Part shown: positions 44,090 to 57,200 of the stretch, in pieces
Layout of the letters: each line of letters opens with the position of its first letter
Numbering within the stretch: position 1 is the stretch's first letter
Assembly: GCF_004664715.2 (NCBI RefSeq)
Contig: NC_051084.1
Coordinates: 63,229,334 to 63,293,333 of the forward strand
Length of the DNA stretch: 64,000 nucleotides
Reading direction: 5' to 3'
From: Peromyscus leucopus
Lineage: Eukaryota; Chordata; Mammalia; Rodentia; Cricetidae
Notes under the pieces: generated by a model
Databases searched by the model: none
Told to the model about the DNA's origin: nothing
The model's input: the letters and a program-made list of their open reading frames with translations, nothing else
Made by a program: the position numbers and the translations under genes

Positions 44090-44580
44090 CACCCAAGGTT
44101 CCGAGAACACCATAGAAAATGAGGGTGGGGTGGGGAAGAAAGATTGCAAGATCTAGAGGATCAGTAAGTCTTCTGTGAGAGTGTCTCTTTTAGAAATGGC
44201 TGTGTAAGTAAGACCTGATTTGAACATAACTGTAAGATGGTAATGGGAAAATTCAGGGAGTCCCATTCCTAGACAACGAACTACAGGAAATTAGTGACTC
44301 CTCCGAAAGGGAGAAATAACTTCTTCTGGTGATGAGCCTCCTCATTGGCTGTCTAGTAAAGAGCAGTCAGCCCTGAGATCATATACACACAAACTATGTT
44401 GTATTTATACACTTGTGCATCTCTCTCTCTCTCTCTCTCTGGAATAATAATAATCAAAGAAAAAGAGCCCATCAATATGAAAGGCAGTGGGAGAATATGG
44501 GAGGGGTTGGAGGGAGGAAAAGGAAAACAGTAGTGATGTGTTTATATTTTCATTCAAAAATATAAAAATAGTAAGTAAAG
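44090..44580 (+). mobile_element. LINE-1 3' UTR end (sense)
   Basis: 'gagtcccattcctagacaac', 'aactacaggaaattagtgac', 'aaagagcccatcaatatgaa' and 'gggaggggttggagggagga', ending in an A/T-rich tail. Includes (CT)10 at 44421-44440. Confidence 0.7.
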
Positions 44581-45689
44581 CAATGACTTATTTCCCTGAC
44601 ACACACTGAGTGAAACTGTCTCAAGGTGATAGTATAGTGTAATATCTGGTAGGCATTGCTAGAATTGTGCTGAAAATATGTGTCTACCGTTCATATCTTA
44701 GTGAATCAACTTTAATGAAAGAAAAGACAATGCAAAGCATCCTGGGAGGCTTTGATGCCTGGCTTACTGGGAAAATTTTCTTACATATCTGTTTACTTTT
44801 GTCCAAAGGTAATGACTGTTATTGAAACCATTTCCTTTTTTATTTAAAGACTTTCCACTAAACATGCCTTTAGAAACTCCCTGAAAGGTACAGGCTGCTC
44901 TGATCATCCTGGCTTATTTTTTCAGCCACTGGCTAAAGCTATATGAACCTTTACAGGATTAATCGAGGGTCTCTTCATAAGATGCAGTGATGAAAACCTT
45001 TGACGGCTGCTCATCGGGGTAAGCCAGGGGAGTTTGATCTCTGTGTTCTCTGTCCAGCTTAATACTCCTCTACAGATGCATATCAATACTCAATAGCTCA
45101 CTTCATGCAACTGAAGAGTCTCTGGGAATAAGAGTTTTCATGATCCTAAAAGCCACTGTCCTTAACTTTTGGCCACTCTGGGCAAAACACATAGTTACAT
45201 TTACAAATGTCATTTAGTGTGGGAATACAGCTTTTCAAAGTAACATTTTTTTTTTACTTAAAAGTACACTGTTGCTCTTCATTAAAGATGTATGTACTAT
45301 GTTCAAGAATCTGTCTTACATATTTTAATACATTATTAAATTAATATTCATCAATGATTTTAAATATTGTAAATACTTTGAAAACTCTCCAAGCAAATAT
45401 TAACAAGAATATTAACTTTGCCCAAAGCTCTTGGTTAACATGAAAAGTGAGAGTATGTGAAACACATAGTAAAGACTTAAGCATATATATTGGTATATAT
45501 AATAAGTATATATATGCAAGCATAATGGTACATAATTATATATAGCTATGTATATATTTACATTGTATATTTATATATTCATAGTATTTAAAAAATTACT
45601 TTCATTGAAATAAATTAAAACTATTTTTATTACTATTTCATTTTCAGTTAACATATTAATGATACATATTAATGTGGTTGAATATACTA
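44581..45689. other. Unannotated DNA
   Basis: Includes an AT inverted repeat at 45481-45517. Otherwise nothing recognised. Confidence 0.5.
45481..45517. repeat. AT-rich inverted repeat
   Basis: Arms 'gcatatatat' (45481-45490) and 'atatatatgc' (45508-45517) with a 17-nt loop. Confidence 0.8.
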
Positions 45690-45990
45690 TTTGAACACAT
45701 GAATGCAATATTTACTGATCAAATCCAGCATCCTTTTCTCCACATACTACTTCCCTCCTTCCCCACCTCTGCTAGCCACTCGTCTATATTCAGGCCAAGT
45801 TTTGTAACTTCCACATTTGAAAGACAACATAGGTTCTTCTTTTTCTGTCTGTTTTATTTCACTCCATATAATATTCTCTAATTCTATCCATATGTTGCTT
45901 TTATGATGAGCTCATTCTTCTCTAAGGCCAAATAATATTGATGCTGTGACATATATCTCTACATACTGATTACATTTCTTGATCCTCTTA
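45690..45990 (-). mobile_element. Ancient L1M 3' region (antisense)
   Basis: 'tctgttttatttcactccat', 'ttctatccatatgttgcttt', 'tctctaaggccaaataatat' and 'ctgattacatttcttgatcc' follow antisense L1M order. Cut off by the next L1. Confidence 0.6.
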
Positions 45991-46121
45991 TTTTTTTTTT
46001 TTAGTAAATTTATTTATTTGACATCCTGGCCTCAGTTTTTCCTTCCTCCTTTCCTCCCAACCCCTCCCCCAACTTCCTCTCTGGACATTCCCACCCATTC
46101 ACTCCTCCATTTCTTTTTCCT

Positions 46122-46152
<31 letters not shown>

Positions 46153-47050
46153 GATTTTTCGAGACAGGGTTTATCTGTGTAGCTTTGTGCCTTTCCTGGA
46201 ACTCACTCTGTAGTCCAGGCTGGCCTTGAACTCACAGAGATCTGCCTGCTTCTGCCCTCCTAGTGCTGGGATTAAAGGCGTGTGCCACCACTGCCTAACC
46301 TACCCCTCCATTTCTATTCAGAAAAGAGTAGGCCTCCCATGGATATCAACAAAACATGGCATATCAAGACTAAGAACCTCCCATGTATTAAGGCTGCTCA
46401 GGGCAACCTAGTATCAGAAGGAGGGTCCCCAAAGCTAGCAAAAGAGTCAGAGAGAGCCCCTGCTTCCACAAGAGGACCAAACTACACAACTGTCACATAT
46501 ATGCAGAGTGCCTAGGTCAGTCCCATGCAGGCTCCCTGGTTGTTGGCTAAGTCTCTGTGAGCCCCTATGAGCCCAGCTTAGTTGATTCTGTGAGTCTTTT
46601 TGGGGTGCCCTTGGTCCCTCTGGCTCCTACAATCCTTCCCTCTTCTGCAGTGTTCCCCAGACTCCACCTAATGTTTGGCTGTGGGTCTGCATCTGTTTCA
46701 TCAGTTGCTGGATGAAGCTTCTCTGATGACAATTGAGCCAGACACCAATCTGGTCACAGGAGAGGCCAGTTCAGGCTACCTATCTGCTACTGCTAGGAGT
46801 CTTAGCTGGGGTCATCCTCTAGATTCCCAGGAGCTTCCCTTGCACCAGGTTTTTACCTGACCCCTAAATGCCTCCCCTCCTTTCCAGTACTCTCTCCCTC
46901 TGCCCTCCACCCCAACCTGATCACTCATGTTCCCAACCCCAGCTGTCTTCAGTCCACTCAGGAAATCTCTTCTATTTCCCCTTCCCAAGGAGATCTGGGC
47001 ATTCCTCCACGAGCCCCCCTTGTTACCTCGTCTCTCTGGAGCCACTTATT
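45991..47050 (-). mobile_element. Rodent LINE-1 3' region (antisense), split by a B1
   Basis: Poly-T then 'tttatttgacatcctggcct' and C-rich 3' UTR. After the B1 come 'gtaggcctcccatggatatc', 'ctgtcacatatatgcagagt', 'gaagcttctctgatgacaat'. Lx-type landmarks; the frames on either strand are not L1 ORF2. Confidence 0.65.
46118..46302 (-). mobile_element. B1 SINE (antisense) nested in L1
   Basis: Long poly-T, 'cgagacagggtttatctgtg' and 'gcgtgtgccaccactgccta'. Flanks share 'ctcctccatttct' / 'cccctccatttct' (46102-46114, 46303-46315; one mismatch). Confidence 0.93.
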
Positions 47051-47072
47051 TTTTAAATAATACATTTTACTA

Positions 47073-47258
47073 CATTTTGATTTCCTTCATGTGTACTTAC
47101 ACACTTGTGTGTGTGTGTGTGTGTGGCATGGGTGTGGAGGTCAGAGGACAACTTGTAGGAAGTCGTTCTCTCCTTCCAGTATGTTCCACCCAGGGATCAA
47201 GCTCAGGTCTTTAGACTTGGAAGCAGATGCCTTTTCTTGCTGAATCATCTCACCAGTC
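47073..47258 (-). mobile_element. B3 SINE (antisense)
   Basis: (GT)n tail (about 47106-47125), 'gtggaggtcagaggacaact', 'cagggatcaagctcaggtct' and 'gaatcatctcaccagtcccc'. Confidence 0.85.
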
Positions 47259-49029
47259 CCCATCCATCTCTTTACTCACTTTACTTTTACTTCTAGAATG
47301 CCTTTTGAGATGTGTGGTGTGGTCAAGCCTAGGCAATTGTAGACACACAAAAGGAAAAGGAACCCAGCAAGCTAGAGAGCAAGGCCTTTTCAGTGACTCT
47401 CACGGGGTACCCAAGGGTTCCTTTTAATGACCAGTAAGATTCACGTTACCTCCCTTCTCCCCGCTGCTCCTGGCAGTGTGTCCAGGTCTAGCTTTCCCCA
47501 ATCATGGCTGTTTAACTGCAGACAGGCTGGCCTCCTGATTCACTCACCAGGTGTGCTCCTCTCTCCTTGCCTTAAAGCACCACTTCATATACCCACATCT
47601 CCCTTCTGCGTCTTATCTCTTTCATGGGAAGAGCTGCCCTTCGCCTTAGCCAAGGACACCTGGGTTTGGTAGGTAAAGGGTCTGAGTCTGAGTGTCATGG
47701 TGTATTAGGACCATCAGGTTGTAAGTAGAAAATGAAACAGAATTCTTTGTACTTCGATAGCAGGAATTTATTTCAAAAGTTGGAAATATTTTTTTCTTCA
47801 AGTTATTTTTAGTGTTTGGATCTAAGGGAGAAAGGCTTCAGAGAATCAATATGGTGCCTTTCCCACCACAGTCTCTTTCCCTCAGTAAAGCGATGTGCTG
47901 CTGCGTGCTTGTTACTTTGGAGACACAGTAAAGTCTCATTCTTTTAACTGTGGCTACATTTTCCTTTTTCTGAGATAAACAGGCATGTTAGGTCTTTTCT
48001 AGCAGCTGGGAGATTATGCCATGATGCAAAAAGGGGGAAAAAAGCATGTTTTCAGGTTGGGATTTCTGATCTGTGGTCACTGTGGCAGGAGGCTTTGGGT
48101 GGTCCCTATCCTGTTCTAAGCTCAGCTGACTTTTTAGGTCAGTACCCATTCTTTTTATATGGGCATCCTTAGAAGGTAAACTGTGAAGCCATTTTTGTCC
48201 TGTTTGATCAGAAAGATGGTAAAGTGGGCCATAAAGGCCACTTTGCGAGCAAGACAGAAGAGCAAGCCACCAACCTGCTGTTTATCTCAATTTAGAAGTG
48301 CGGACTCACACTGTGTGAAAGGTGGGTCAGTCAGCGTGGGAGGTCTGGATACCTAAGGCATCAGAAGTTGTTCTCTCTGCAGTTAGGGTGGGCTCTATAG
48401 AATGTGTATTTCTGTCTCTTTTGAACTTGTATTACCTATATAACTTTGCATGTAAGTACTCCTCCAACTTCAAACTGGCCCTAAGTTCAAATAAGAGCAG
48501 CATATAGTGCTTGACATCAAGAAAGATGCAATTTGAGAAATTCTTTCAACAATTTCTATATTATGTTTTTGCAAAAGGAACTTTAAAAACTCTTAGCAGG
48601 AGTTTAGTTTTGAAAGGAAGTCATCAAGTGGAGTCCAGGCAGAGGCTGAACTTCCCCTTAAGCCCTGAGAACAAGCAGAGCCACAAGAATGGGTTTCCTT
48701 TCAGCAGGGTGAAATGTTACTGGTCTTTTTCAAGTACAAAGGACCAGCAGCAGGATGAAGTCTCAAAGCCTGATGCTCAGTGGATGGAGAGGTGAGGTGT
48801 TTGCACCAGGCCTCACAGCTTGCCAGAGAGTTAATGGCATCCTGGTTCAGGAGGTTTCGGTACTTAAGAGTTTGTGTTTTGAGTCACTGAAATAGTGCCT
48901 CTCAATGGTCTCACAAAGCTCAGGCTGCGAGCTCTTCTGCATTTTAATCTACATTCCTCAGTAATCCACAGCTTAAGGAATGCCAGTTTATACATTGCAA
49001 CATTAAGAGGTTTGTACCTGATGGTTGGA
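47259..49029. other. Unannotated DNA
   Basis: Several short plus-strand frames (47227-47672, 48322-48795) without recognisable features. No repeat recognised over about 1.7 kb. Confidence 0.45.
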
Positions 49030-49222
49030 AAAAAATGGCTCAGTACTTAAAAGTAATTGCTGCTTTTACAGAGGACCAGAGTTTGGTTTCTAGCACCTAT
49101 GAGGGTGGTTCACAATTGCCTGTAATGCCTTCTCTAGGGGATCTGTTGGTCTCCGTGGGCACCCTAGCACAATTTCATACTGTCACACAAGCACACGTAC
49201 ACTTAAATAAAAATAAATTGTT
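49030..49222 (+). mobile_element. B3 SINE
   Basis: 'aaatggctcagtacttaaaa', 'gaggaccagagtttggtttc', 'gttggtctccgtgggcaccc' and tail 'cttaaataaaaataaattg'. The 5' end is worn. Confidence 0.8.
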
Positions 49223-50394
49223 TACAAAAGAAGTGTGTGCCCTTGTGGCCACATGATGTCACGCACTCAGCAAATACTTACTGAGCAAGTAATGGCTGAC
49301 ATGATGACATTTCAGACCACCTGAAGTTAGCAACAGATAACTAAGGTGTTTTTAAAGTTTTGAATGAAAATACAGAATCATATACTAGTGAAATATTTTG
49401 CAACATTTGGATTCCCCATACTTTTGATATTATTTATTTGAATGGTCAATGGAGCAAGTCATTTTTTCCATGTTTTATATGTGGACATGTCCAGGTTTAT
49501 TTTTTTTCCAACCTGAAAACCAAGAGAAAGATAGCCAGTGACTTTATAGTATTACACAGCCACAGAAGGGGCCAGAGGGAAGGTTTCTGAATGTTCTAGA
49601 ATCCATCTTCAGTGTTTTGTATGCTGTGTTTTTCCTCAACTAAAGGTGGCCTTCAGAACAGATGTCACCTCTGACATAAAAACAAAAACAAAAACAAAAA
49701 CCAACAACAAAAAACCTGGTGGTAGAATTTGTTCTATGCTTTCAGTGAATGACTTCTGCTAATTTAACTGGGTCAGGCTATGAGGTTAGATATGTTTACG
49801 ACAGGTAATGAGCTGTTAAACTTCATTCCACTTGAAAAATCCATGTACTCTTTGCAGGAGGGAAATATGAACTGGATCTTTAATATATCTTACATAACCA
49901 TCCTTCAGAGATTGCTTGTAATGTAAAGGTAGCAGACTGTTCTGGAGTGGTTAATCACCAAACTGTATTATGTTCCCAAATACACAGTTACATCTTGAGT
50001 TTGTTTAGCGTTAGCTCCAAATATCAAGTGCTCTCGTTGAAAAGAAATCTCAAAACCTGCACACTCTAAAAGTTCTGGAACTCTTAGGAGAGAAGTCAAA
50101 TGTTCCATACTTGCTGATCAGAACCTGCAATTTATCTTGGCTGCTAAGAATCCTTGGGGATATCATGCATTAAAAAATGTATTCCAATGCAATGCAGTCT
50201 CTCGAGCAATGTGAGCAACCACGACTGTGACTCAAATCCTGAAAATAGGACATTCTCTTGTCATTGCCTTCTGAGAAAAAAAAAAAAAAAGCTACTCGTT
50301 GGAGGGAAAAAAAATAACACTGCAATTATCCATCACCAGACAGCTTCCTGAATCTAGCTCACCTCAGCTATTTTTTTTCCTCCCTACTCTGAGA
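49223..50394. other. Unannotated DNA
   Basis: Holds a short (AAAAAC)n at 49677-49702 and A17 at 50275-50291. No gene supported. Confidence 0.5.
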
Positions 50395-50700
50395 GCAAAA
50401 TGAATACTGCAAGCAACCCGGGTACTAATGGTCTTTTTTCCCCCACATTGCACCCTCCCCTCCCCAAACCCAAAGCAAGGGACCGGAGAGACTTCAGGAG
50501 CCTCTTCATGCTATCACTTCACAGGGTGGAAGGTGACAGCTTCGCCAGGGACTAATGCAGTCCGACATAATTGAATGTGGCCTGGAGCAAAGCAGCTGCC
50601 GGCAGCCACTCTTGATTGCAGCTGTCGTCAGGTAGAGCCTTCTGCAGGAAAACACATTCCAGCGGAAGGCCATCCCACCACTCCGCTCCGTGGTGATAGC
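50395..50700. other. CpG-containing repeat-free block, candidate regulatory element
   Basis: More GC- and CpG-rich than its surroundings ('gcagctgccggcagcc', 'ccactccgctccgtgg', 'cagtccgacataattgaatg'), with E-box-like CAGCTG. No repeat recognised. Function is inferred from composition only. Confidence 0.3.
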
Positions 50701-50913
50701 TTATTCATCCTTACACTCTGACCACAGTTTTGTAGTTAGTAATTGTGGTATCATACTGCTGGCTGAGTGCCGGTGCTGGATCTTTGAATTATCAATAATC
50801 TTTCTAGTTTTCTCTCCTTTTAGTTTGCTTCTCTCATTCTCTTTCCTCTCAAGTTTTTACCCCAGAATTCTATTTCTTCACTAGAATTTGATCTGCGTCA
50901 AAAGTACTATGCC

Positions 50914-50948
<35 letters not shown>

Positions 50949-51814
50949 AATAGGAAATTTCATGGGTCCAACATTTCTCTACAGAGCAGGTAATTCCAAG
51001 TGTCCCGAGACTGTATACTAAATATCTAAAAAATTATAAACTGAATTAAGCTTTATAATGAGAAATAAAAAATGTCTGACAATGTATTCAGTGGTTATTT
51101 ATAAAAGGTCAGTGAATAGACATGAATGTTTCCATGTCTATATTTTCTTCTCATGTTAGGCATGCTATTTTAGGAGACTCAGGTTAAGTTTTATGTAAAT
51201 GATTTTAGCTTAAGACTAAACATTTTATTAGCAAATAAAATAACATGCAATACTACAAGCATAGGTGCATTCAATATTTGTATATTTTCACTTAAAAAGT
51301 TGTGTCTATTCTGCAAAACAAGTGAATTGGAAAATAAAATGATCACCTTATTTGGATTTTCTGAATTAATTTATTTTTACTTTTGATCAAATAATTTAGT
51401 ATTTTGAGTCACATAACTATACCTGGTATTTGTATCCATTAATTTTTGAGGTAATTGAAATACTTCATATAATCTTACTTTAGTTTCTCTATTGATCTTG
51501 CCGAATTCCAAGATCTGATTGTGATGCAAGCATTGTTCTACGTTTGATAAATCGAGAGTGTGAATGTGGGTAAGAGTGATGCCAAGCAGACCTTTACAAT
51601 TTTTTCTCCATTGAGAAATGAGTGACTAATTTAAATAAAAAACTTAAGTCCTTCTTGGAAAGTTCAATCATTTCCTTGATATGCTTTTCTTACTGAACTG
51701 TCTAGGATTTCTAACAAATCTTGAGTACATTTATGTCTGTAGTACCAACCCATTATATGCTAATCCCATAAAAAATGGTTAATTATTTCAAGCACTTAGG
51801 AAGTTATCTGACTA
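50701..51814. other. Unannotated AT-rich DNA
   Basis: T-run at 50916-50943. Nothing else recognised. Confidence 0.5.
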
Positions 51815-51945
51815 AGAAGGAAAAAAAAAAAGGACATGATATTGGGAGTGCTAGGGGGAGGTAGGAAGACATAACTGTGGAAAGATATGACATGTTGATT
51901 TTATAAATATTCAGGAAACTTTCAAAGAATAAAAATATAAAAAAA
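51815..51945 (+). mobile_element. Possible LINE-1 3' tail
   Basis: 'gaaggaaaaaaaaaaaggac', 'gagtgctagggggaggtagg' and 'aactttcaaagaataaaaat' resemble a rodent L1 3' end. Weak. Confidence 0.35.
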
Positions 51946-52049
51946 TATTGCAAACATGTAGCTAAAGTCATGTGTATGTGACTAGTTTTAGCTCCAACCA
52001 TACCACCATTTCATAACCACTGGATTAATATTTTGTTCTTAAAATCAAT

Positions 52050-52051
52050 TA

Positions 52052-52098
<47 letters not shown>

Positions 52099-52248
52099 AC
52101 AAATCACACAGAACCATATGGTGGTCAGACGACAACTTGGTGAAGTTTTTCTCTTCTTCCACCTTTATGTGGGTTCTGGAAATCAAACACAGTTTTCCAG
52201 GCTTACGTAGGGAGTGTCTTTATCTGCTGAGCTATTCCTCCAGACCAA
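52050..52248 (-). mobile_element. B3 SINE (antisense) with (TG)n tail
   Basis: About 22 TG units (52053-52097), then 'atatggtggtcagacgacaa', 'tatgtgggttctggaaatca' and 'ctgctgagctattcctccag'. Confidence 0.82.
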
Positions 52249-53805
52249 TGTTTTTATTCTTGATACAAAGATAAGTCACGACTATTCCAGCAAGTATTTA
52301 TTATTCAATCCTTAAACCTAAAAGATGCTAAAACACTAAGTGAATCCTCGCTTATTAAGGACAGCATTATAGACAGAAAAATTGGGTCATTCCAATTCTA
52401 AAATATCCCTTGAAATGTCCTTATAATGATATATACGTATATATATATATATATCATTTTATACTATATATTTGTATACACACACATATAAAGTTTCTTG
52501 AAATAACTACTCATCTCTCTAATATAAGAAATTATATTTAGGAGAAATAAAAAATTTACAATTTTTTCTCCATTAGAAGTTAAAAAAAGGAAGAAAGGGA
52601 ACTATTGATTGGTTTGCTGTGTGCATCTGAGATGTTTTCATGTTTGATTTTTCTTAATGCTTTCAATAGCCTTTCATGTGATCTATGCTGCTTGATACTA
52701 TTAAATTGGAAGGCAGGTGGTTTCAACTCAGTTACAACTTCTGGACTTCCTATGGCTACTAGCAGAGCATCATACTTGCGTGCTAGCCTACATTAAAAAA
52801 AAAAAGGTTGTTCATCATTATGGAATTTGCCTGTAGAAGAAAACTGTTGCCTACAGTATATGATACTTTGCATGGTTTTAATTCTGTAATTGATCTTCAG
52901 ATGTCCCTTTCTGTAGGTTTTAAGTCACATATATTTATATGGGCTAAGATTTATGGGCACTGAAATTTCACTGTGCAGAATTGTTATGCGAGGTTATGAG
53001 TGGGGAGAAAACTTGCTTTTGAAGGAGATATTGCCTTGACTTGTGCAGGTCATTTCTGTAACTCAAAATGTCACGAATGACGCTTGCAACATAGATTTCT
53101 AAGGCATTAGAGATTGAGGTCTGCAATGAAGCATGAACTTACATAAAACTCACTTTTAAAATGGATAAATTTTTTCTTAGTATATCAAATATTGAAATTT
53201 GATGATGGTATTTGTAATATTAAAGGGTGACATATGAAGGTTCATAGGCAGTAAGTCAGTAAAAAGTACTCTCCTGTTCATTCTGGAGACAAATAAAGAA
53301 ATAATATTATAACCTTCAACCTCAGTACCTCTATTAACTAGATCATTTATAACCAATAGGCTGTCAACATGAAACTTTCATATCCAGAGCCTAAATTTCA
53401 TGAATTATTGTTTATACTGAACTATATTTTGATAGATGATGACAACACAAAATCTATGATTATATATATTTATATATATATCAGAATAATATATGCATAA
53501 ATAAAAATCTCTCAGCAAAAGGCTAAGAAATCAAATTTAAGAATTTTATCTACAGTGCACCAATTCTTTTATGCATATTTGCTTTAAACACATTGTTTAA
53601 CACCTTGTTTGCTAGAGTTCTCTCTCCCATGATCTGTTCATTTTAAACCATAGGCAAACAATTTACTAGTTGTTTTATTTTAGTTTTAAAATGCAATTTT
53701 GTTATATGTGCTGACCACTTTATATATACTGAGAACTTTGTAATCTAACCTTGTCAGATATACGGGCAGTTTATAGTCCCCCTGTACTTTGCTTTAAAAC
53801 TAATT
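52249..53805. other. Unannotated AT-rich DNA
   Basis: TA-rich microsatellites at 52428-52456 and 53460-53481. No gene or family recognised. Confidence 0.5.
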
Positions 53806-54135
53806 GTATTTCACCCCCATGTTCACTACAATATGATTTACAAAGGCCAAGGAACAGAAACTATCAGTGTCCATCAGTTGATGAATGGATAAAGGAAACA
53901 TGAACACACATACACATGCAAGAAGCACTATTCTGCCTTTAAAAGATAAATCCTACACCTGCAACATTAATGCAACTTTTACTAAGTGAAGCCACAGGTA
54001 AAAAAATATCATACGATATGATCTTACTTATCTGTGAAACCTAAGGCAATAAAGTGAATTTGAAGTGGAGTAGGCTGGGTTGAGAGGGTGGAGAAGTTGA
54101 GACATATTAGTCAAAGGGTACAGCGTGTGGAGTAG
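53806..54135 (+). mobile_element. Ancient L1M 3' end (sense)
   Basis: 'tgttcactacaatatgattt', 'tgtccatcagttgatgaatg', 'gataaaggaaacatgaacac', 'atatgatcttacttatctgt' follow the end of L1 ORF2 and start of the 3' UTR in old mammalian L1. Frames are broken. Confidence 0.75.
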
Positions 54136-54257
54136 AAGAGTAGTAACTTCTGCACACTTACTGTACAAAGCAGTGAGTCAATTGTATTAAGTACATAAGA
54201 GTAGTAACTTCTGCACACTTACTGTACAAAGTAGTGAGTCAAATGTATTAAGCGTAT
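54136..54257. repeat. 61-bp tandem duplication
   Basis: Copy 1 (54136-54196) and copy 2 (54197-54257) both start 'aagagtagtaacttctgcac' and differ at only a few positions (for example caattg/caaatg). Confidence 0.95.
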
Positions 54258-57200
54258 TTGCCAAGAAAGAGTTTTAAGTCCTCAACGCAAGGTAATTAAT
54301 CACACAACTGGATGGGTGTGTTAATTACAGTGCATATTGAACAGAACATCAAGTCACGTTAAGTGTATGTAGTTTGCATTTGTTAACCATACCTTAATAT
54401 AGATGAGGAAAATGATTGCATTCACTTGTCAGCACTCAATCAATTTTGGCTGTTAGCCAACATGACAGAAACCAACAGCACTTGTGAACTCCACAGGGTG
54501 TGGCTGTGTTCCTGAGCAAGGTAAACACGGTCAGTTTGGAGTGATTGCTAAGTGGCTGGCAATGAGATTGTTCTCAGAGGACTCCACGGTTCATGCCTGT
54601 GAGTGAGACACAAGTTTGCCCTATTTCCTTGAACATGAAGAAAAAAGTCTATTTTTAGGAGTCCGCCAACTATGACTAGTCAGCTGTCGGATGGTATTTA
54701 GATTTGGGGAAGGCTATGAAAAGAGGAAAACCACTTGTTTCTCTTTCTCTGTCACCACTTGTCACTGCCATAAAGTTGGCTCTGGCTCCTGGGAGCCCTT
54801 GGTTAAGTACAATGCCCAGGGCTATGGGAGACAGAGGCCTCCATAGCTGATATGAAAGGTCCTTAATTAAGCACTTAGCATTTCAAGGCAGGCATCACAG
54901 CTCACCCACAGCCCGATCTGGCAGTCCGTCACCGCAGATAGGCCACCTAGAAGACTAACGTGAGTTGAGTCGAGTCTTTTGTACTTGAGGCAAGGCGCCC
55001 CGAGGCACAGGCTGATCCGGTGACCCTCCCATATACACTTTCTCTGCTGGGACGAAGAGGATATCGGATGTGACAACACTCCAGCCAGGAAAGGAATCCC
55101 CCCTCCCTGCTGTCCACCCCACACCCTCAGGAAGATCAGGGATTTGAGAAGAAACTTAGAATGTCGGTGGCACTTCCTTGGCTCAGCTGATCAGTATGAA
55201 TATAACCAAACCCAATGAATGAATGAATAATGATGAATGTATTATGAAGCAAAAAGGGAAATCCTCTTCATTGTTAAAAGTCAATTATTTTGCAATTACC
55301 CAGGGCTTCAGAAAAGTTAACTAGTAAGGAAGCAGTTTCTGCCAGACCCCTGTATGTCATTCTCAGAATTGGAGAAAGAGAAACCAGGAGAAACATAAGT
55401 GTTTTGGGGGGAAGTTTATCTTTATATTAAGGAGCTGGAAGACTTGGCAGCATTAAAACAGAAAGGGTTAATGGAATGAACTATAGATTAAATTGTAAAG
55501 CAATCAAAGAAAACCAAACAGTTTATAGCAGACAACCATCTTCTGGTGTTTGGGTCTGTGTCAAGCCATGGATGTGGAAAATTAAAGCCATACTGAGAAG
55601 GGAAATGAACCATGTCTAATACATCCCCTGCAATAAAATGTTTTCACTAGGACTGTAAAACTGTGGCTTACATTAGGAAAAAGAAAATCAAACTATATGT
55701 CAATTCCACATCATGGGACATGAAGTGTCCACAAAAATTTATATTACTATTTAGAAGTGTTTCATTCTGGTGTTTTATTGTGATTGGATGCGCCCTCCTC
55801 AGTATCTTTTGACTGGTATGAAAATGATTTGAACTACTTTTTTAGCATTTATTTTACATCTATTACCTGTTCTATTACTTTTTATTATTTTATTGTGCTT
55901 GTGTAGAGGATTTTGCACAGTTTTCATTATAATGTAACATTAAGTCAATTTATTTGTGTATTACACGCTGTATAATTGCACCTTTTTCTAGAACAATTTG
56001 GATTTCATTATCTAACAAAGCAGTGCTGTTGCATTTCCAAAAGCTCTTGTTAGAAATCAAGTGCGTTTTCAAAGTAGGACAACAGAGGTCAAGTTTGCAC
56101 CAGGAAGACTCTTCACTAATGCTGGGACTGTTTGAACATCAGGGGAAGGTCATAATGAAAAGAGGGGAAGGCTTGTTTCTTTGAGCAAATATTTAATTAT
56201 TCACTATTGTACTAGGTTAAGATCAATAAGGATCAATACTGCAAGAAAAGAAATCGTGTAGAACAAAGGGTTCTGACACGGAACAGAGGAGAGTGAGATA
56301 TAGATCACGGAATGAACAAATTAATCCAGGAAAGATGTCAATTGTAACTGTGTTAGCTTTATTATTATAAAGGATGTCATGATACCATTGAAATGCTTGG
56401 TTTACAAGGCCGTAAATCAGAAAGCTACCAGGCACAATGAATATGTTTTTACATAGATGTGGCATGAAGTGATCTGTGCCCTATGCAGGGCTGGCATAAA
56501 TGATTTCTGTAGTCACATAGGTAATATGCAAAACCAAAATTAATCCACAAACACTTAGAAATTGATTAGCTTGTTAAAACATAAGGAGAATGTGGACTGA
56601 TGGTTTATAGGTATAATTAGTTTTTAAGTTTGCAAGGAGTTAGAAAGTGAAGTTGACAAGTTCTTTAATACCACGTTTTTAGATTGCAAACGGTACTTAT
56701 CCCATATTATTTTGGGTTGTTGAATGAGTTTCTGAGTATTTGATTTTGGGTTCTCATTAGATCCTTGATGAAGTCAGGGGAGGAATGATTTTCTACTTCA
56801 TCACAGCCCTGCAGCAAGGAGAGACAATAATAATATTGACTGCCTAGTGCTATTAATGTTCTCCATCAAAATATTATTCCATTGCTTGACATGGTAAGTT
56901 GCTTATATTACTTATCCTTCAAAGGATAACTTATCAACTTTATTGTTGAATCTTATAAAAGACATGAATCATATAGGAATTTCAAGTTTTAGAGAAATTT
57001 TGACTGTCATTTGTCAAGGTCAGTATGAAATTTTCTTTTGGTGAACTTGGTGAATACCCAACTTTACCAAATAAAGGTGTTTGACTAGAATAATTCATTA
57101 TTAAAAAATTACAAAATTTTGCTCATCATTTAAGTTTTCATCATCATAGAAATTCCAATGTAAATATTCTTTAAAAATCTATGAAATCATGAATCTCAAG

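Noticed and set aside
43750..44115. 121-codon plus-strand frame
   Set aside because: Falls in a common rodent interspersed repeat.
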